Assembly (NCBI GenBank): GCA_019973155.2
Contig: BPQB01000042.1
Location: forward strand, 62,001 to 126,000
Direction of reading: 5' to 3'
DNA length: 64,000 bases
Source of the DNA: Phanerochaete sordida
Lineage: Eukaryota > Basidiomycota > Agaricomycetes > Polyporales > Phanerochaetaceae
Shown: one piece after another, positions 45,056 to 57,642 of the stretch
Layout: every line of letters starts with the position of its first letter
How positions within the stretch are numbered: position 1 is the first letter of the stretch
The notes under the pieces: generated by a model
The model's input: the letters and a program-made list of their open reading frames with translations, nothing else
Database searches by the model: none
Told to the model about the DNA's origin: nothing
Position numbers and translations under genes: made by a program

Positions 45056-46743
45056 TCACGTCGCTCGACGTCGACTCGCGCCCGTCGTCGTGCACGTCGT
45101 GCTCCGCGCGCGCTCGAGGTCGTCTGAGGACTCGTCTTGTGGACTGTCTGCGAGGTAGTCCCCAATGTTGCCTATCCTACTTGTGGATATGGCGAAACGC
45201 GTAGCCGACTGCGTGCCAACTTCAGCCTCGATGCTTGACGTCAAACCGACAGGGCAATCTATGTGGCGTAAGTTGATGAGGAAGCGCTGTATGAGGATTT
45301 GCGGCTGAGGGCTTGGATTAGGAAATGAGTCAATCACGGTCGAAGGGACCAGGTATGGCACCACGTTAAAGATCAGCGCGTTGATGGCTGATACTCCGAG
45401 CTGCGAAGGGTTCCTGAGCTATGCAAGGCAGCTTCAGCCTCTGAGCGTGGCGTACCATGACATTCGTAGAGATGAAAAGACGTAGAATGTTTACAATCAA
45501 AATCACCCTGGACGCCCGTCAGTCTGTATCCGAACGGGGACATAGTAGCAGAGCTACACTTACACGAAGTAGATAGTCCCTGTCGTTCATATCATTAGCC
45601 GGGTTTCGTGTCGCAGGTGGCGGCCGACAAACTTACCATCTCGAAATAGACATGCGCTCAGCGATAGGGAGATGTGTAATCGCCTCGCTTCCCGTAGCTG
45701 CCGATACGTTTTCATCCAGGTGAACACCAAGACGACGAAGTCGGACACGATAACGGGGATGCGCGTAATGTACAGCACTGTACATCACCTGAGTCAGCCT
45801 ACCCCTTGGCGACTGGAAGAGGCACGATGCTCACTTCTGTAACTGTCATCAGAATTATGTACGCTATAGAGGATGGACTGGCGTACAAGAGGTTTAGACG
45901 ATCGGAGACGTTGTATACCTCGAAGCACTGAGGGAAACCCGTCACAGAATCTGTGCCCGAGATGAGTTTCGAGCGAAAGATGCCGTACTGTACAAGCAAG
46001 CGGTAAGCGTAACTGCTACTGACTGCTGCTGCGTAAGTCGGCGCAATGCTCACTATATTCGTAGCAAAAGGCATGGACCCTAGGGCAAATACTGCGACGA
46101 AGAGCAGGATGTTGAAGTCCCACAGCGCGGAGACACGTAAGGCAGAGAACACTAGTCAAAGTGAGGTCATTGAGACGATTATGATACCTGATCTCGCATT
46201 CAAGTGCTGTGCCACGCACAAGCTACGAACAAGAATGTTGAAAGCGAGCATATATAGGATAAGGCGATATTGGCTTTACAGCTAAATCTGCGTTAATCGT
46301 GTTTCGTAAGGGTTGAAGCACAATTGAAACTCACCTCTACAATCGTCAATCGTTAGCGATGCCCGACGATAGGAACGAAGACTTACAGCCAGGGTCACAG
46401 GCAAGAACTCCGGCGCAAAGCCGATTATGATTGGCGCGGTCAGCAGCCACCGGTTGACCAGGGAAATGACCGACGTGACAGTCCACCTCTTCTGCCAGAC
46501 GAGAGAGACTTCGTAGTCGATGGTAATGATATATTCGTACACGACCAAGGCTGTAAGCTATCAGCACCGGCGTGCGTAGATCGCGAAAACACTGTACGAT
46601 ACCGCTGCACGCGCTGTAGACCGTAACCACTAGCCGCCTGGATGAGGAAACGTCGGCCGCTATACAAGAAGCACCTGAGCGGGACGTACTCCTGCGAAAA
46701 AAAACCCGGCGAGGTCTGACGATGAAGCCATCGGCGCAGACAT
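45056..46743 (-). CDS. DUF6533-type multi-pass membrane protein (copy 3)
   Basis: Minus strand. Starts MSAPMASSSDLAG. After introns comes the DUF6533 block LVVYEYIITIDYEVSLVWQK and VISLVNRWLLTAPIIIGFAP. Later exons give MFSALRVSALWDFNILLFVA, LYITRIPVIVSDFVVLVFTW with MKTYRQLREARRLHISLSLS, and a final exon ILIQRFLINLRHIDCPVGLT with the tail SRIGNIGDYLADSPQDESSD, ending at 45056. It is much closer to copy 4 than to copies 1 and 2: KTYRQLREARRLH(I/M)SLSLS is nearly identical in both. The exact exon between the start and VVYEY is uncertain. Function unknown. Confidence 0.72.
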
Positions 46744-47531
46744 AGCAACGGTCTGGTGGGGGGAAGTCAAGCTCCAAGGTTCACCGGGGCATAAACCCGA
46801 GCCACCTCTACTTACTTAAGGACGAAGACCGACCAGGGCAGCGAGCTGATAGTGTATGATGCAAAGGCCGGGTTGCGCCGCGAATTCCTCGAACGACCAC
46901 TGCACATCGTTCGGCCCGGGATTCTGAACCTGAGATAGTCTGTGCGGTGTCCAAAAGCTGATTATAAATCACCGCACCATCATATGCGGCTGTGCGCACT
47001 GCCGATACGAGTAACCTACCGGAGATGCAATATCACCATCGCTCAGGGTGGCAGATGCACAGATTGGAGCCACGGCTGTCGATCTGCGGTCCTGGTGCGC
47101 CCGGACAAGTGCCGCTGCCGGGCCTCAGAGGGATTGGGGGAACGCAGCAGAAAATGCCGTACCTGCCTACGCATCCGAAACGGTCCGCTGCGATAGGCAT
47201 ATGCCTCTCCAGAGCATTGAGGCCGCGAGAGACCCCTCGTCTAGTTTGGCTCCATTGAGATGTCGAAGATCTGTAAATCAAGAGCACTAGTGTGGACGAG
47301 CAAGAGCCGACGCGGCTTGGCGCATCGCAGAAGGAGCGCGGTTGGGGGCAATTAATAGGCCTTGTGGGAGACCCTAAAAAGCTGAGAACGCGAGACGTAG
47401 GTGAGAATGATCTGATAATTACCCACACGGGAGTCCAGCCTGCGCAGTCAAGACGTCTATTATCATTGCTGCAATGTACGCCAGGGCACAACAGGTTTAT
47501 ACGCTATCTTCACGGTGAAGCGACTGGTCTC
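46744..47531. other. Intergenic between DUF6533 copies 3 and 4
   Basis: 788 bp: promoter of copy 3 and 3' flank of copy 4. No other gene seen. Confidence 0.5.
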
Positions 47532-49253
47532 TCAAGAGTGGCGAGGCTTGCGCAGCACCGTCTTGCGCTGGCGAGTCGTCGTTTTCTGTCCATCGAATCG
47601 TTCAGATGAAGGACGAGGAAGTGGCTCAGCGGGCGTACCTGTGTCGTCCATATATTCTTCAGACCAGTCATCACGCGGGCTGTCCGCAAGACACTCCCCA
47701 ATGTTGCCAATTCTGTTTGAGGGGACACCAAAACGCACGAACGAAGGCATATCGGCGCCGGCGCCGGAACTCGATACGAGCTCGACAGGCTGGCTGATAT
47801 GGCGTAGGTTCATGAGGAAGCGCTGAATGAGGATCTGCGGCTGAAAGCTGCGTCAGGAGCGAATGAAATAGCCTACGCAGCATTTAATCCCGCACCAGAG
47901 TGAGTATAAGGGTGTTGATGGCCGAGGATCCCGTCTCCACGTGTATACTTCAGCCAACTGCAGGCACATGGAAATATGAAGCTTACCATGGCTGTCATCG
48001 AAAAGAAAAGTCGTAATATCTGCAGGATCAGAATGGCTCTGTATACTCGCGAGTCAATACCCAATTCGAGGCGTCGTGAAGCGGGGCCTACAAAAAGTAA
48101 ATCGTCCCTAGGAAACTCAAATTGTCAGTGCAGCATTGCGATCTGCTCCTGGCGATCTCACCATCCCGGAAAAGGCATGTACTCAACGATAGAGACATGT
48201 GCAGTCGCCTCGCTTCTCGCAGCTGCCGATATGTCTTCATCCATGTGAACATCAAGACCAGAAGATCCGACGCGACGACTGATATGCGTGTGACATATAC
48301 CACTTTTTAAAAAACATTCGGATCAACCCAGACGTCCACGACCGAGGTACATGATGCTTACGACTGACGCAGATGTCAGACTGTGAACACTAGAAAGCGA
48401 CAGGTGGGCGTACATGGTATTCTGGCGTTCGGAGATATTGACCACTTGGATGCACTCGAGACTGTTCCGCACGGGATCTTGATTCAACAGCAATGTGGAA
48501 TGAGTCGCGCCGTACTACAGTAGCCAGAAGAAGAGGTGAGCATGACACGATTCAGTCACTGAGGGCAGGCGGAGCAGGGCGTACCAAATTGGTGGCAAAA
48601 GGTGTGCAACCGAGGGCAAGAATAGCCACAAACAGTGATAGATTGAAGTCCCAGAGCGCACACGCGCGTAGGGCAGAAAAGACTGGATAGTGTAAATGTC
48701 ACCAAGAAATCAGTGATTCTATCTCCTCCCCACTGTCATGATACGTACGGGCGACTTGTAAGATTGTTGAAAGCGAGAAGAACCAGCCGGATATGACTGT
48801 GGACCTGCAACTATGAAAAGCCTCAGCATCTGACGTTGCGGAGTCGAAACAAGCGTCGCACCTCTATCCTCAAATTGTCAGATACGTCATCAGCAGGGGT
48901 ATACAGACTTACAGCCAAGGATACGGGGTAGTATGGAGTCGCAAAGCCGACCAAAGGAGGCACCACCAACAAGTACCGGTTGACCAGAAACATCACTGAC
49001 GTGACCGTCCACTTCTGCTGCCAGACATGGGAGACCTCGAAGTCGATGGTGATTATATACTCGTATACGGCCAGTGCTGTGAAAGATCAAGGATGTGTAT
49101 TGACTAAGGGCGGTATATACATACCTGCACACGCATCCCATACTGTAGCGTCAAGTTGCCTAAACGCAAGATGTATCAGCGACTGCGCCAAAAACGCCGG
49201 AACAGCGCATACAATTGAGAAACCAGCGCAACCGTGGCCTGGTACGAGGCCAT
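47532..49253 (-). CDS. DUF6533-type multi-pass membrane protein (copy 4)
   Basis: Minus strand. Starts MASYQATVALVSQLYAL. The spliced block DATVWDACA joins ALAVYEYIITIDFEVSHVWQ and VMFLVNRYLLVVPPLVGFAT, the DUF6533 signature. Further exons include FSALRACALWDFNLSLFVAI-like sequence, VYVTRISVVASDLLVLMFTW and MKTYRQLREARRLHMSLSLS. The last exon has FLMNLRHISQPVEL and the tail SNRIGNIGECLADSPRDDWS, ending in a basic stretch at 47532. Tandem with copy 3 in the same orientation, and the pair most likely arose by duplication. The pair faces the other way from copies 1 and 2, about 25 kb distant. Function unknown. Confidence 0.72.
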
Positions 49254-51394
49254 TGGTACAACAGCAAGTGATGGAAAGATTCAAGAATATCAGGGCTCAC
49301 CGCGGAACTCGAGCGTGAGGCCACTTCCACTTAAGTAGGAGCGAGAACGAGCCAGCGCTGCGCGCCGACACCCATCTCTAGCTTTGTGCCTGTGCGCTCT
49401 CTGTGGAACGTCCTGTGGTGAGCGCATCACAAGCTGAACCGGACGATCTCCGCGTCGGCGCTGTGCCTGCCGCCCATCATTGCGCGCATCGCGCAGGACT
49501 TGGACCAGGAGCGGAGGCCGATGGTTTCCGGGCGAAGACTATCGTTGTGCGCGTTGTATTCCAGTGTGTGGGTGTAGCAGAACCACGCAGTACGCGTGGA
49601 CGACGCGCTTTGACTCAGAATGATTCGACGAGCATCTTGTCTAATCAATCTGCGCCGTCTGTGGCGCCATACCACACGAGCATGCCAGAAATCAGCAGTC
49701 CGAACACACCGCGCATACACGCACCTCGGTCGATCGTCGCGCGCTGCTCTGTCCGCATATCCCTGCCCGACCCATCCTCGGCGTAGTCTTCGCTGCCTCC
49801 GTTACGGCTCCCCATCCAGGTCAAGTCTGCAATCAGGCGTACAGCGGTGGTGCGTCCCACACGAGCGTCGTTTTCTGGCTTCCACATGAGCGTTGAATAC
49901 GCATCGCTGCGGGTGGCTATACCGTCAGGCCGAACAAGAGCGAGAGTGCAGGAGTGAAGAGATGTCTGAAAAAAGAAGCCATTTCAGCATGTCTTCGTGG
50001 CAGCATAACATAGCACACTCGCCTATCCTTCGTCTTGATGATCCGTACTCGTCATGCCTGAATTTTTCTGTACTTAAGACATGAGCTGGTTGTCAGTGTG
50101 TACTCGCTGATGCTAGGGAGCAACTGCACGCGAAGCGTTACAGAGCATGATATTCCGCAGAATACAGCGGGACATAACGTTTGGAATCGTAGCTGCCGAC
50201 TGCATAACTCATAACAGAGCTGATGGGTGCAAGGACGGTGTTTGTTAACGTTGACTGCGACGCGTGTCGACCGGGAAGGGCTGCCGCTCAGGCGCTGGCA
50301 CGCCATTCTAGGCCATTCTTGTCCTTCGGGAACAGTGAAATGGGCAAAAATATGCATTCGAGAGCCGGAGCATGTGTACACGGTGTGCAGCGGAAAGGTC
50401 GGTGTGAGAGTGAGGGTGAAAGGCGAGTCGAGACACGGATCTGGGGGAGGAGCAGACGCGTTCATGTGATTTTGGCCAGTCAAATTCGCGGGTCGGGTTC
50501 GGATGATATTCAAAATCGGGCTGGGCGACGGAGTGAGGCGGGGGACGCTCTGTCACTCGCGCGGAACAGTGAGCGCATATATGCGTGCGGAGCCCCGTGT
50601 TGGAGAGGTAGATGGATGGATCATTCTGGCCCGGTCATGCGGCGGAGTCAGGTGCGCGATGAACGCTGTTCAATCCGGCTGAAGGGCACACCTATGTATA
50701 AGCGAGCTCGAGCGTAATACACCCGCAGAAGCCGTCGCTGGGGTATGCGCAACGTTTGTCGCAGAAGGAGTGCCTGCGTAGGCCCGGGTGGTGGTCGTCG
50801 TCGAAGACGAAGACGCGGCGGGAGAGGGCACGTTAAACACAGCGCGATTCACGAGTGGGCGCTTGCCAGCTTGTTCTCCGACCTCCATGTCGCACCCCGC
50901 CCTAGCGCTGTAAATCCGACACCGCCCTTGTTTCTGCGACGCTCAGGGGCCCCGCTAGGGTATATAACCGGCGAACGACCTGTCCTGCTTGGTTGGCCAG
51001 CCGACGCACTCGTCCGTGGGTAGCAATGCAGGCGACGTCTGTGCCAATCGGAGCAAGAGCGGATGCAACCGAGCCTGGTCCAGGACACGGAACCATCGGC
51101 TACACGGAGTGGCGCCCACGGCCGAAGAGGCTCGCAGTGCAGGACACCCGGGGGCCCCTCTCCAGTGCGGGGTAATCCCCTATTCACATGCCTAAAGCCG
51201 CAACTTCACCCTTGGCCTCGTCCTTAGGACCGATCGTCATGACTCCATCCGTGGTTCAAAAAGACCTCCGGCTCGCTCATCCGCTCTGTTTCTGACCTCG
51301 CACATACCCTCACGCTCCAGGCGATACCCGTCCCACTGTCCCCCGCCAGACTTCACCACTGGATCTCTTCACTCTCTGCCGATAACACTGCGCC
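49254..51394. other. Intergenic, no confident gene
   Basis: About 2.1 kb. A minus-strand frame at 49645-49887 (MWKPENDARVGRTTAVRL) could be a fragment of a small gene but no full model was found. A TATA-like gggtatataacc lies near 50957-50968, about 430 bp upstream of the carrier gene. Confidence 0.4.
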
Positions 51395-52517
51395 ATGTCT
51401 CGTAACGCAAACGGCAAGAAGCCCGTCGGTTTCGCGACACAGCTGACGGCGGGTGGTATTGCGGGAGCCATGGAAGCAGTACGTGCCACAGAGCGTCTCC
51501 CATTCAGCAAAGCCTAACCGGCATCCTCCAACAACAGCTATGCTGCCAACCACTAGACACCATCAAAGTTCGAATGCAACTCTCGCGGTCAGGCCGCGCG
51601 CCCGGTGTACGTTCTCTCTATGCATTCTGTGCGGATGGGGGCTGACCCGTCCTTGCAGACGAAACCCCGCGGCTTCATCGCGACCGGTGTCATGATCGCG
51701 CGGCGTGAAACCCCTCTCGCACTATACAAGGGTCTCGGCGCCGTGCTCTCTGGAATCGTTCCCAAAATGGCCGTCCGCTTTGCATCTTTCGAGGCGTACA
51801 AGGGCTGGCTTGCGGACAAAGATACAGGCAAGACGTCCGTTGGAGGTGTCTTCGTCGGTGCGTAATCTCTCCGTGCTCCACACGCATTGCACTGATATGC
51901 CTTGCATAGCCGGTCTCGGTGCTGGCACTACAGAAGCTGTCGTCGTCGTCACGCCCATGGAAGTCGTCAAAATCCGTCTGCAAGCCCAGCAGCACTCGCT
52001 TGCCGACCCACTCGAAACACCGCGGTACCGCAACGCAGGGCACGCTGTCTACACGATTGTCCGCGAAGAGGGCCCCGCGACGCTATACCGCGGCGTGTCG
52101 CTGACGGCGCTGCGTCAGGCGACGAACCAGGGCGCGAACTTCACCGCGTACCAGGAGCTGAAGAAGCTCGCACACAAGTATCAGCCAGAGCTCGTGGACC
52201 TCCCGAGCTACCAGCACATGGTGATCGGCCTCATCTCGGGCGCGATGGGCCCCTTCTCGAACGCACCCATCGACACGATCAAGACGCGCCTGCAGAAGGC
52301 GCAGGCGGAGCCCGGCAAGAGCGCGTTCCAGCGCATCCTCGCGATCGCGCAGGACATGTGGCGCCAGGAGGGCGTCAAGTCGTTCTACAAGGGCATCACG
52401 CCGCGCGTGCTGCGCGTCGCGCCGGGCCAGGCGATCGTGTTCGCCGTGTACGAGCGCGTGCGCAAGGTCATCGAGACGATCCAGGGCACGGACGAGGACG
52501 ACGTGTTCAGCGAGTAG
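51395..52517 (+). CDS. SFC1: Mitochondrial succinate/fumarate carrier
   Basis: Starts MSRNANGKKPVGFATQLTAG. Four exons. The three carrier repeats are marked by PLDTIKVRMQ, TPMEVVKIRLQ and APIDTIKTRLQ, the Px(D/E)xx(K/R)x(K/R) motifs of the mitochondrial carrier family. Stretches such as YKGLGAVLSGIVPKMAVRFA, ALRQATNQGANFTAYQELKK and FYKGITPRVLRVAPGQAIVF match the succinate/fumarate (Sfc1/Acr1) subgroup closely. Located in the inner mitochondrial membrane, it exchanges cytosolic succinate for matrix fumarate, which feeds gluconeogenesis during growth on C2 compounds. Introns follow GAMEA, RAPG and VFV. Length (about 300) is normal. Tail-to-tail with the PKA gene. Confidence 0.93.
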
Positions 52518-53089
52518 CTTCCGTTCTGTTTCTGTTGTACTCTACCTCACTTGTATAGCACCACTTGGATTAATGGACTTTGCACATTCTACCCGAGCTT
52601 GCTCTTGGCGTGTGGGCGCGGTCCTCCTGACCAGGCACCCGGCAAGGGCGGCGACGCGTCTCCCGCACAGCTGTCCGCGTCATGCTACTCCTGATTACCC
52701 TCTAGCGCGAGCGGGGCGATCGCACAGCCAGGGCCCGGACGACGCTCTGAAACCGCCGCAGGGATCGCCGCGCTGATCGCCCGCGTCACGACCGCGGACA
52801 GGGCTCGCGCAGGGCGGTAAACGGAGCCTGTGCTCCATCCAGATGTATTCCTTGTCCAGAACGAAAGAAATGAGTACAGACAACACGAGCGTGACAACAG
52901 CAGGCAGCATACAACAGACAGCGACAACAAGTACAGGCGAAGACGTGACGAGGGGCGGGCGGTCTTAATACCGACAATATGAGGGGCAGCCGGCGGGATC
53001 CAGATAGATAGCGGGAGAGGCGGGAGAAAGTGTCCAGAGGATGATGGCGGTTTGTCGTGACAACGCAGTGGGGGTTGGAGGTATCGCGG
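52518..53089. other. Intergenic between convergent genes
   Basis: 572 bp of two 3' flanks; no gene seen. Confidence 0.5.
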
Positions 53090-54615
53090 TCAGTGGCTGG
53101 TATACTCGAAGTCGGGGAACATCGTGCCGAACTCGTCTTTGACGGGCTGTCCGTAGCCCGCAGCGACGTTGTCCTCGGGATACCGCTCGAACCTGCGTGG
53201 GCGTCAGTCGTCGTGTCCGCGCGGCAGCGGAGACGGGAGGCAACGCACGCAGATGCGTCGCCGGCGCTGGCGATCTTGGGCAGGTACGGCGCGGTGATCT
53301 CGCGGTTCTTGAGCTTGGCCCAGTCGACCTCGCGGAACCAGGGGTGCGCGAAGACGTCGCCGGCGCCGTGCTTGAGGTTGCCGTAGCGTTTCGTGGGGTC
53401 GTGCTCGAGGAACTTGAGGATGAGGTCCGTCGCGTTGCGGTCGAACGCCGGCCAGCGGATCGCGAGCGGGCCCGCGCAGATCTTCTCGTAGAGCACGACG
53501 TGGCTCGCCTCCGGCTCGTGGAACGGCGGGAGCCCCGAGAGCATCTCGAAGATGAGCACGCCGAGCGCGTACCAGTCCACGGACTTGTTGTACCGCTCGT
53601 TGCGGATGATCTGCGGGCGTGAGCGCGCGGGTGCAGTGGGAATTGAAAGGTACCGTACCTCTGGTGCCAGGTAGTCAGGCGTGCCGCAGAGCGTCCATGC
53701 GTTCATGCTGCAGTGCTTCGCGAAGCCGAAATCTGCAATCTTAATGTGGCCGTCAAAGTTCAGCAGTATGTTCTCAGGCTTGAGGTCACGGTAGATGATG
53801 TCAAGCTCGTGCATGTAGTTCAGGGCGAGTGCGACCTCGGCGGCATAGAACTTCGCGACGGGATCAGGGAAGCGCTAACGTGGAGTTAGCAAGTGTGGGA
53901 AGTCACTATGGAGGCGACCCACGTTTGACCGCCTGAGCAGCGTGAAGAGCTCCCCGCCTGGTACAAAGTCCATGACCATGTACAAGTTCGCGGAGTCTTG
54001 GAAAGAGCCCCAGAGGTTGATGATGAAGGGGTGCTGGACCGCCATGAGCATTCGCTGCTCGTTCTGGGTGTGGGAGACCTGCTTCATGCGAACGATCTTC
54101 TCCTTGCTAAGGACCTTGATCGCATAGAACCGCAGGTTGTGTTTACTTCGCACTGCAGAGGTAATCGTCAGTCCCAAAGCGCAGCATCTCAGGGGAAGCG
54201 TACCAAGATGGACGCGTCCAAAGCTGCCCGTGCCCAGTGTCCGTTGGATGATGAAGTCAGAGAGCCGATAGGTCCCCGTCGGCCGTCGCACTTGCAGGGG
54301 GGCAGAGGGCTCTGGCTGCACATCCACGTCCATCTGCTCGTGCTTGTCCTCCCTGCGGTTGATGCTCTTCCGTTCGCTGAGGGAGGTGCGCTCAGTTGAA
54401 GCTGATGGGCGTTGCCCGGTCGAGGACAATGCGGTTGATTGATTTGAGGACATGGAAGCTGCCGGGGAGGGCAGGGCGTGGTCGTACGCGCTGTGTACCT
54501 GGTGGTGCATGTGTGCGGGGTGGGGGGCGGAAGGGGAAGAGGGGGAAGTCGCTCCGGCAGATGCAGGTCTCGGACTGGTTATGTGACCGAGCTTGTCGGC
54601 CATTTTGCGCATCAT
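53090..54615 (-). CDS. cAMP-dependent protein kinase catalytic subunit
   Basis: Minus strand. The N-terminus [20 protein letters not shown] begins a low-complexity Ser/His/Pro-rich extension. The kinase domain starts [20 protein letters not shown] (glycine loop) and continues after an intron with [20 protein letters not shown] (VAIK-type Lys), [39 protein letters not shown] (catalytic loop YRDLKPEN) and [12 protein letters not shown] (DFG). The activation and P+1 segment is [12 protein letters not shown]. The tail [14 protein letters not shown] to [10 protein letters not shown] is the AGC C-terminal extension with its hydrophobic FxxF-like motif, joined by an intron after GDASA. This is the PKA effector kinase of cAMP signalling in nutrient sensing and development. 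It is divergent from the small protein at 54979. Several introns; the start could also be the Met four residues in. Confidence 0.93.
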
Positions 54616-54978
54616 CGTGGCTGTCGTTTCTGCGTGATGGGTGGGCTGACGCGTAATTTACTGGGGGCGCGATGCCTGTAGCCTGCTGCGTGTCGAACAG
54701 AGGCCCGTGGTGGTTGCGAAGAGCGAGGGCATCCTAGCTCTCCAACAAGGTCGTTAGGCCTGCCTCTTTGTTCACAGAGAATCTAAGCGCCCTGCTAGGC
54801 GGGGGCGCGCGAACCGACGTCATCCTGAGAAGTACCTTCCTCTTTCGCCTTTCCCTCTCGAAACCTCTCGACAAAGCCCTCACCTACGCTCGGAATATAA
54901 CATGGATTCAGTCACTTTGGTCGTCGACTACACCCATCTACGCAGCTCCTTCAAGTAGCGCATCTTCGCAGAAACACC
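54616..54978. promoter_or_regulatory. Shared divergent promoter region
   Basis: 363 bp between the PKA start and the small gene on the other strand. No single box stands out. Confidence 0.4.
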
Positions 54979-55384
54979 ATGAGCACAGCGGAAAGCGCGT
55001 CTCAATCGTCAGAGACACCGCTCGCGCTGCCTCCTCCAACACCGGCTGAGGAGCCTGCTCCCAAGCTTGGGGTTGGTTCACAGGTCAAGTTGGACGAGTT
55101 AGGTCCTCTAGTAGTTAACAGCGACGGTGTGAGTATTTCACTTGACCCGAATGCATTCTCTTGTGCTTAATCGTCGTCACAGACCCTCTCCCGCATCGCA
55201 AACTGGCAAAATATGACACCGCAAGAAAGGGAGCGAACTGTCCGGGTGCTAGCAGCCCGTAATCAGTATGCTTGTGCTTCTAGGGACCCCTGAATTCCGA
55301 AAGCTGACGTGCTGCACTTGTAGAATTCGCCTTGCAGACCAGAAAGCGAAACTTGGAATTCAAGGAGAGCAGCACGGCTCCTAG
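54979..55384 (+). CDS. Small conserved fungal protein of unknown function
   Basis: Three exons: 54979-55128, about 55184-55264 and about 55323-55384. Starts MSTAESASQSSETPLALPPP, a disordered Pro-rich leader. Then LDELGPLVVNSDG is joined by splicing to TLSRIANWQNMTPQERERTV, and RVLAARNQ to IRLADQKAKLGIQG, ending HGS. The block GP(L/I/M)VVN-DGTLSRI-NW---T--ERERT-RVL--RN is one I recall from many short fungal proteins with no assigned function. The predicted helix after NW may bind a partner. About 95 residues, no signal peptide or membrane segment. All introns are GT-AG and keep the frame, so the gene looks intact. Confidence 0.75.
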
Positions 55385-57642
55385 GCCTCAGAGGAATGGA
55401 AGCATAGCTAGCGGTCAGGTCGAAGAGCACGTCTGCGTTCTACGATCCCAAGTGTAGCATAACCACGATACTCGGAAAAGACACCGCAGAACCGAACACA
55501 GGATCTGTCCCGCGCGTTTCATACGAAGTAAAGAAGTGCGTATGCCGACCTATGTTATCACTGAAGATTAGACAGCACGTTGGAGGCTATATATTCACGG
55601 CCGGCAGCAAAGCGCGAGAGGTGGACGTGTCTGAGCACGACGGCCCTTCTGGTCTGGAAGATACTTCGCAAGCTGTCCGATCCACCGAAGTCGCCAGCCG
55701 CGATCGCGCAGCTGAGCCGATCTGCGCTAAGTCTATCGCTGCGAGTACCCTGACGACTATCGCTGCTACTCGCTGGCTTTGGACTGAAAGCTGTCTATCC
55801 AAGGGTGCAGCCGTCTGCGCTGTCTTCAGACGACACGAATGACGGCGCGGAACCATCCACCGGAGGCTCTCCTTGTCGGCCGTCTGCGCGTCGACCACCA
55901 CCCTTCGGCTTCCCGATCGCCCGCCGGTCGCGATCTGGCTTTCTGTCAACATGCAAGTAACGTGATGGATGCCGTGCCAGCCACCGCCAGCCACCTTTTC
56001 GAACCACATAAATAGCCCACACCCGTCACATCTACGTTCGGACGAACTTTCCCCCCAACCACGACGACCTCAACGCCCTCCTCCCCTTCCCCCTCCTGGA
56101 CTTTACTCTGCCTTGCCACGCGACGCGGCTACCATCGAACTTCCAGCAAGCCGGACACCGACAGCAGGAGTCGCGCGGTTCTGGTAGGGCTCGCTAGCCT
56201 CGACGACTGGGATTCCTGGCGTCGCTGAACTGCGCCGGACACGTGGGAAGGTGCAACATACATGGTGAGTCCCATGCCTCGTCTTCGCTACCGCGCACCT
56301 ACTAAACAACCCCTCAACAGCGACGTCGTGACGCATCGAGCCCTCGCCTATAGATCCGAAGAACCTGAAGCTCACGGACATAGCTTTGCATTGAGCCCGA
56401 CGAACTAGCAGCACTGCATCGTTCGCCGGAGGCGTCTCCTGGAAGCCCTGGCGATGATCGATACCGGACTCTAGGCTCCACGATGGCGTGTGTCAGCAAC
56501 GGCGAGTCCCCGCTGCCCTAGATGAGGCTAGGTCCAGCTGGCAGCAACTTCGCGCTCTCACTGTATCCCGTTCACTGGTGCGAAGAACAAGACGTCGATG
56601 CGGACCACTCGTTGAGCTCGCTCAGAACGACCCGGATGCCAACCTCGAAGCCTTGCGATTCGCGACAGCTGGCGGCCTTTTGGGAAGGTCGACCGCGAGC
56701 TGCCTGGCTTACTTGCTGCCGCTGGGTCTGACAGACTTGAATTTCAACATGTCTAGGTCACACGGGTCTCCAATGGGCCCCGTTCAGCGCAGAGTCAGTT
56801 CATGCAAGTATGTTTGACCTCCCTCTACTCCTGGCCAATATCCAATACTCAATCGCACCAGGCAGTGCCGTCGTCTTCTGATGCCGCTCCGCACCTGAGC
56901 CATCGTCCCCACCATCGACTTCTCCTATCTTTCTAACCTGGCAGCAATCCTCGACTTCGAGCCCCTGGACACCAATCGAAGTCATCGTAGACGTCTCGCG
57001 CGTTACATCTCTTATGAATCGATGTCAATCAAGGTTTATATGCGGCCCACTGGGCGACCCAGACTCCCTGGGTCAAAGGACTGTCGCACCTGTCAGGAAG
57101 ATTGCGTTCGAAGCAGAGAGATTTCCAGGCTTCTTCGCCACGTATCCCCTTCACACTGGACTGCGGCCATCTCAGCGGCCATGCGGCGGTCAAACAGATG
57201 ACAACCGAAGACCACAGTCGCCCCCGAACATTACATACTCATTTGTGCATAACTGCTTGCGAGCAGCCCTGGCCCATAGACGACGTCTTGCCAGGTGGAG
57301 CAGAACGCCTATCCATTCCGAGTACCCATTCGCCTGGTCACCGAACAACACCATTTGGGCGGAGATACGCAGGGACCAGTGATTGAGGACGTAAGAACAC
57401 CGGCGGATCGCCCATTCCAAGTGCTCTCACCTGCCACCAATGTCAACGTGTTCAGCAGCGTGCACAAAGTGCAGCCATTCGCGGCGACCGAGACTGTCCT
57501 ATTGTGGTTGACTTTTGCTCACGAACAACGAGGATCACACGTGTAGATTCCCGCGTCCCGAAAAAGTTGGACCCTGCAGCGCTATATTATCGGCCGGTTC
57601 GACTTGATCTCGTCCTCCACCCCCATCTCTCCCTCCCAAGCC
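55385..57642. other. Intergenic containing a repeat-like element, no protein gene seen
   Basis: About 2.3 kb. It includes the element at 56006-56430. The rest has only short frames, plus the BTB gene promoter with gctatattat at 57580-57589. Confidence 0.5.
56006..56430 (+). ncRNA. Single copy of the intron-containing element found at 2.2-3.5 kb
   Basis: A TATA-like acataaatag at 56006-56015 precedes a leader with no ATG until acatacATG, which touches the donor ATG|gtgagtccc near 56264. The putative intron (about 56265-56319 or to 56350) holds a good branch-like ctactaaac and ends cctatag. It is followed by atccgaagaacctgaagc, the same word as in the minus-strand array. The conserved parts are the ccgacagcaggag block, the gcgccggac...caacat end of the first exon, the donor and the start of exon 2. 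The spliced frame gives only a five-codon ORF. It may be a non-coding RNA or a mobile element remnant. Confidence 0.4.

Noticed and set aside
49645..49887. Minus-strand frame MWKPENDARVGRTTAVRL with a hydrophobic end
   Set aside because: No upstream exon, no recognised domain, and the hydrophobic end falls in a possible intron; not enough to call a gene.
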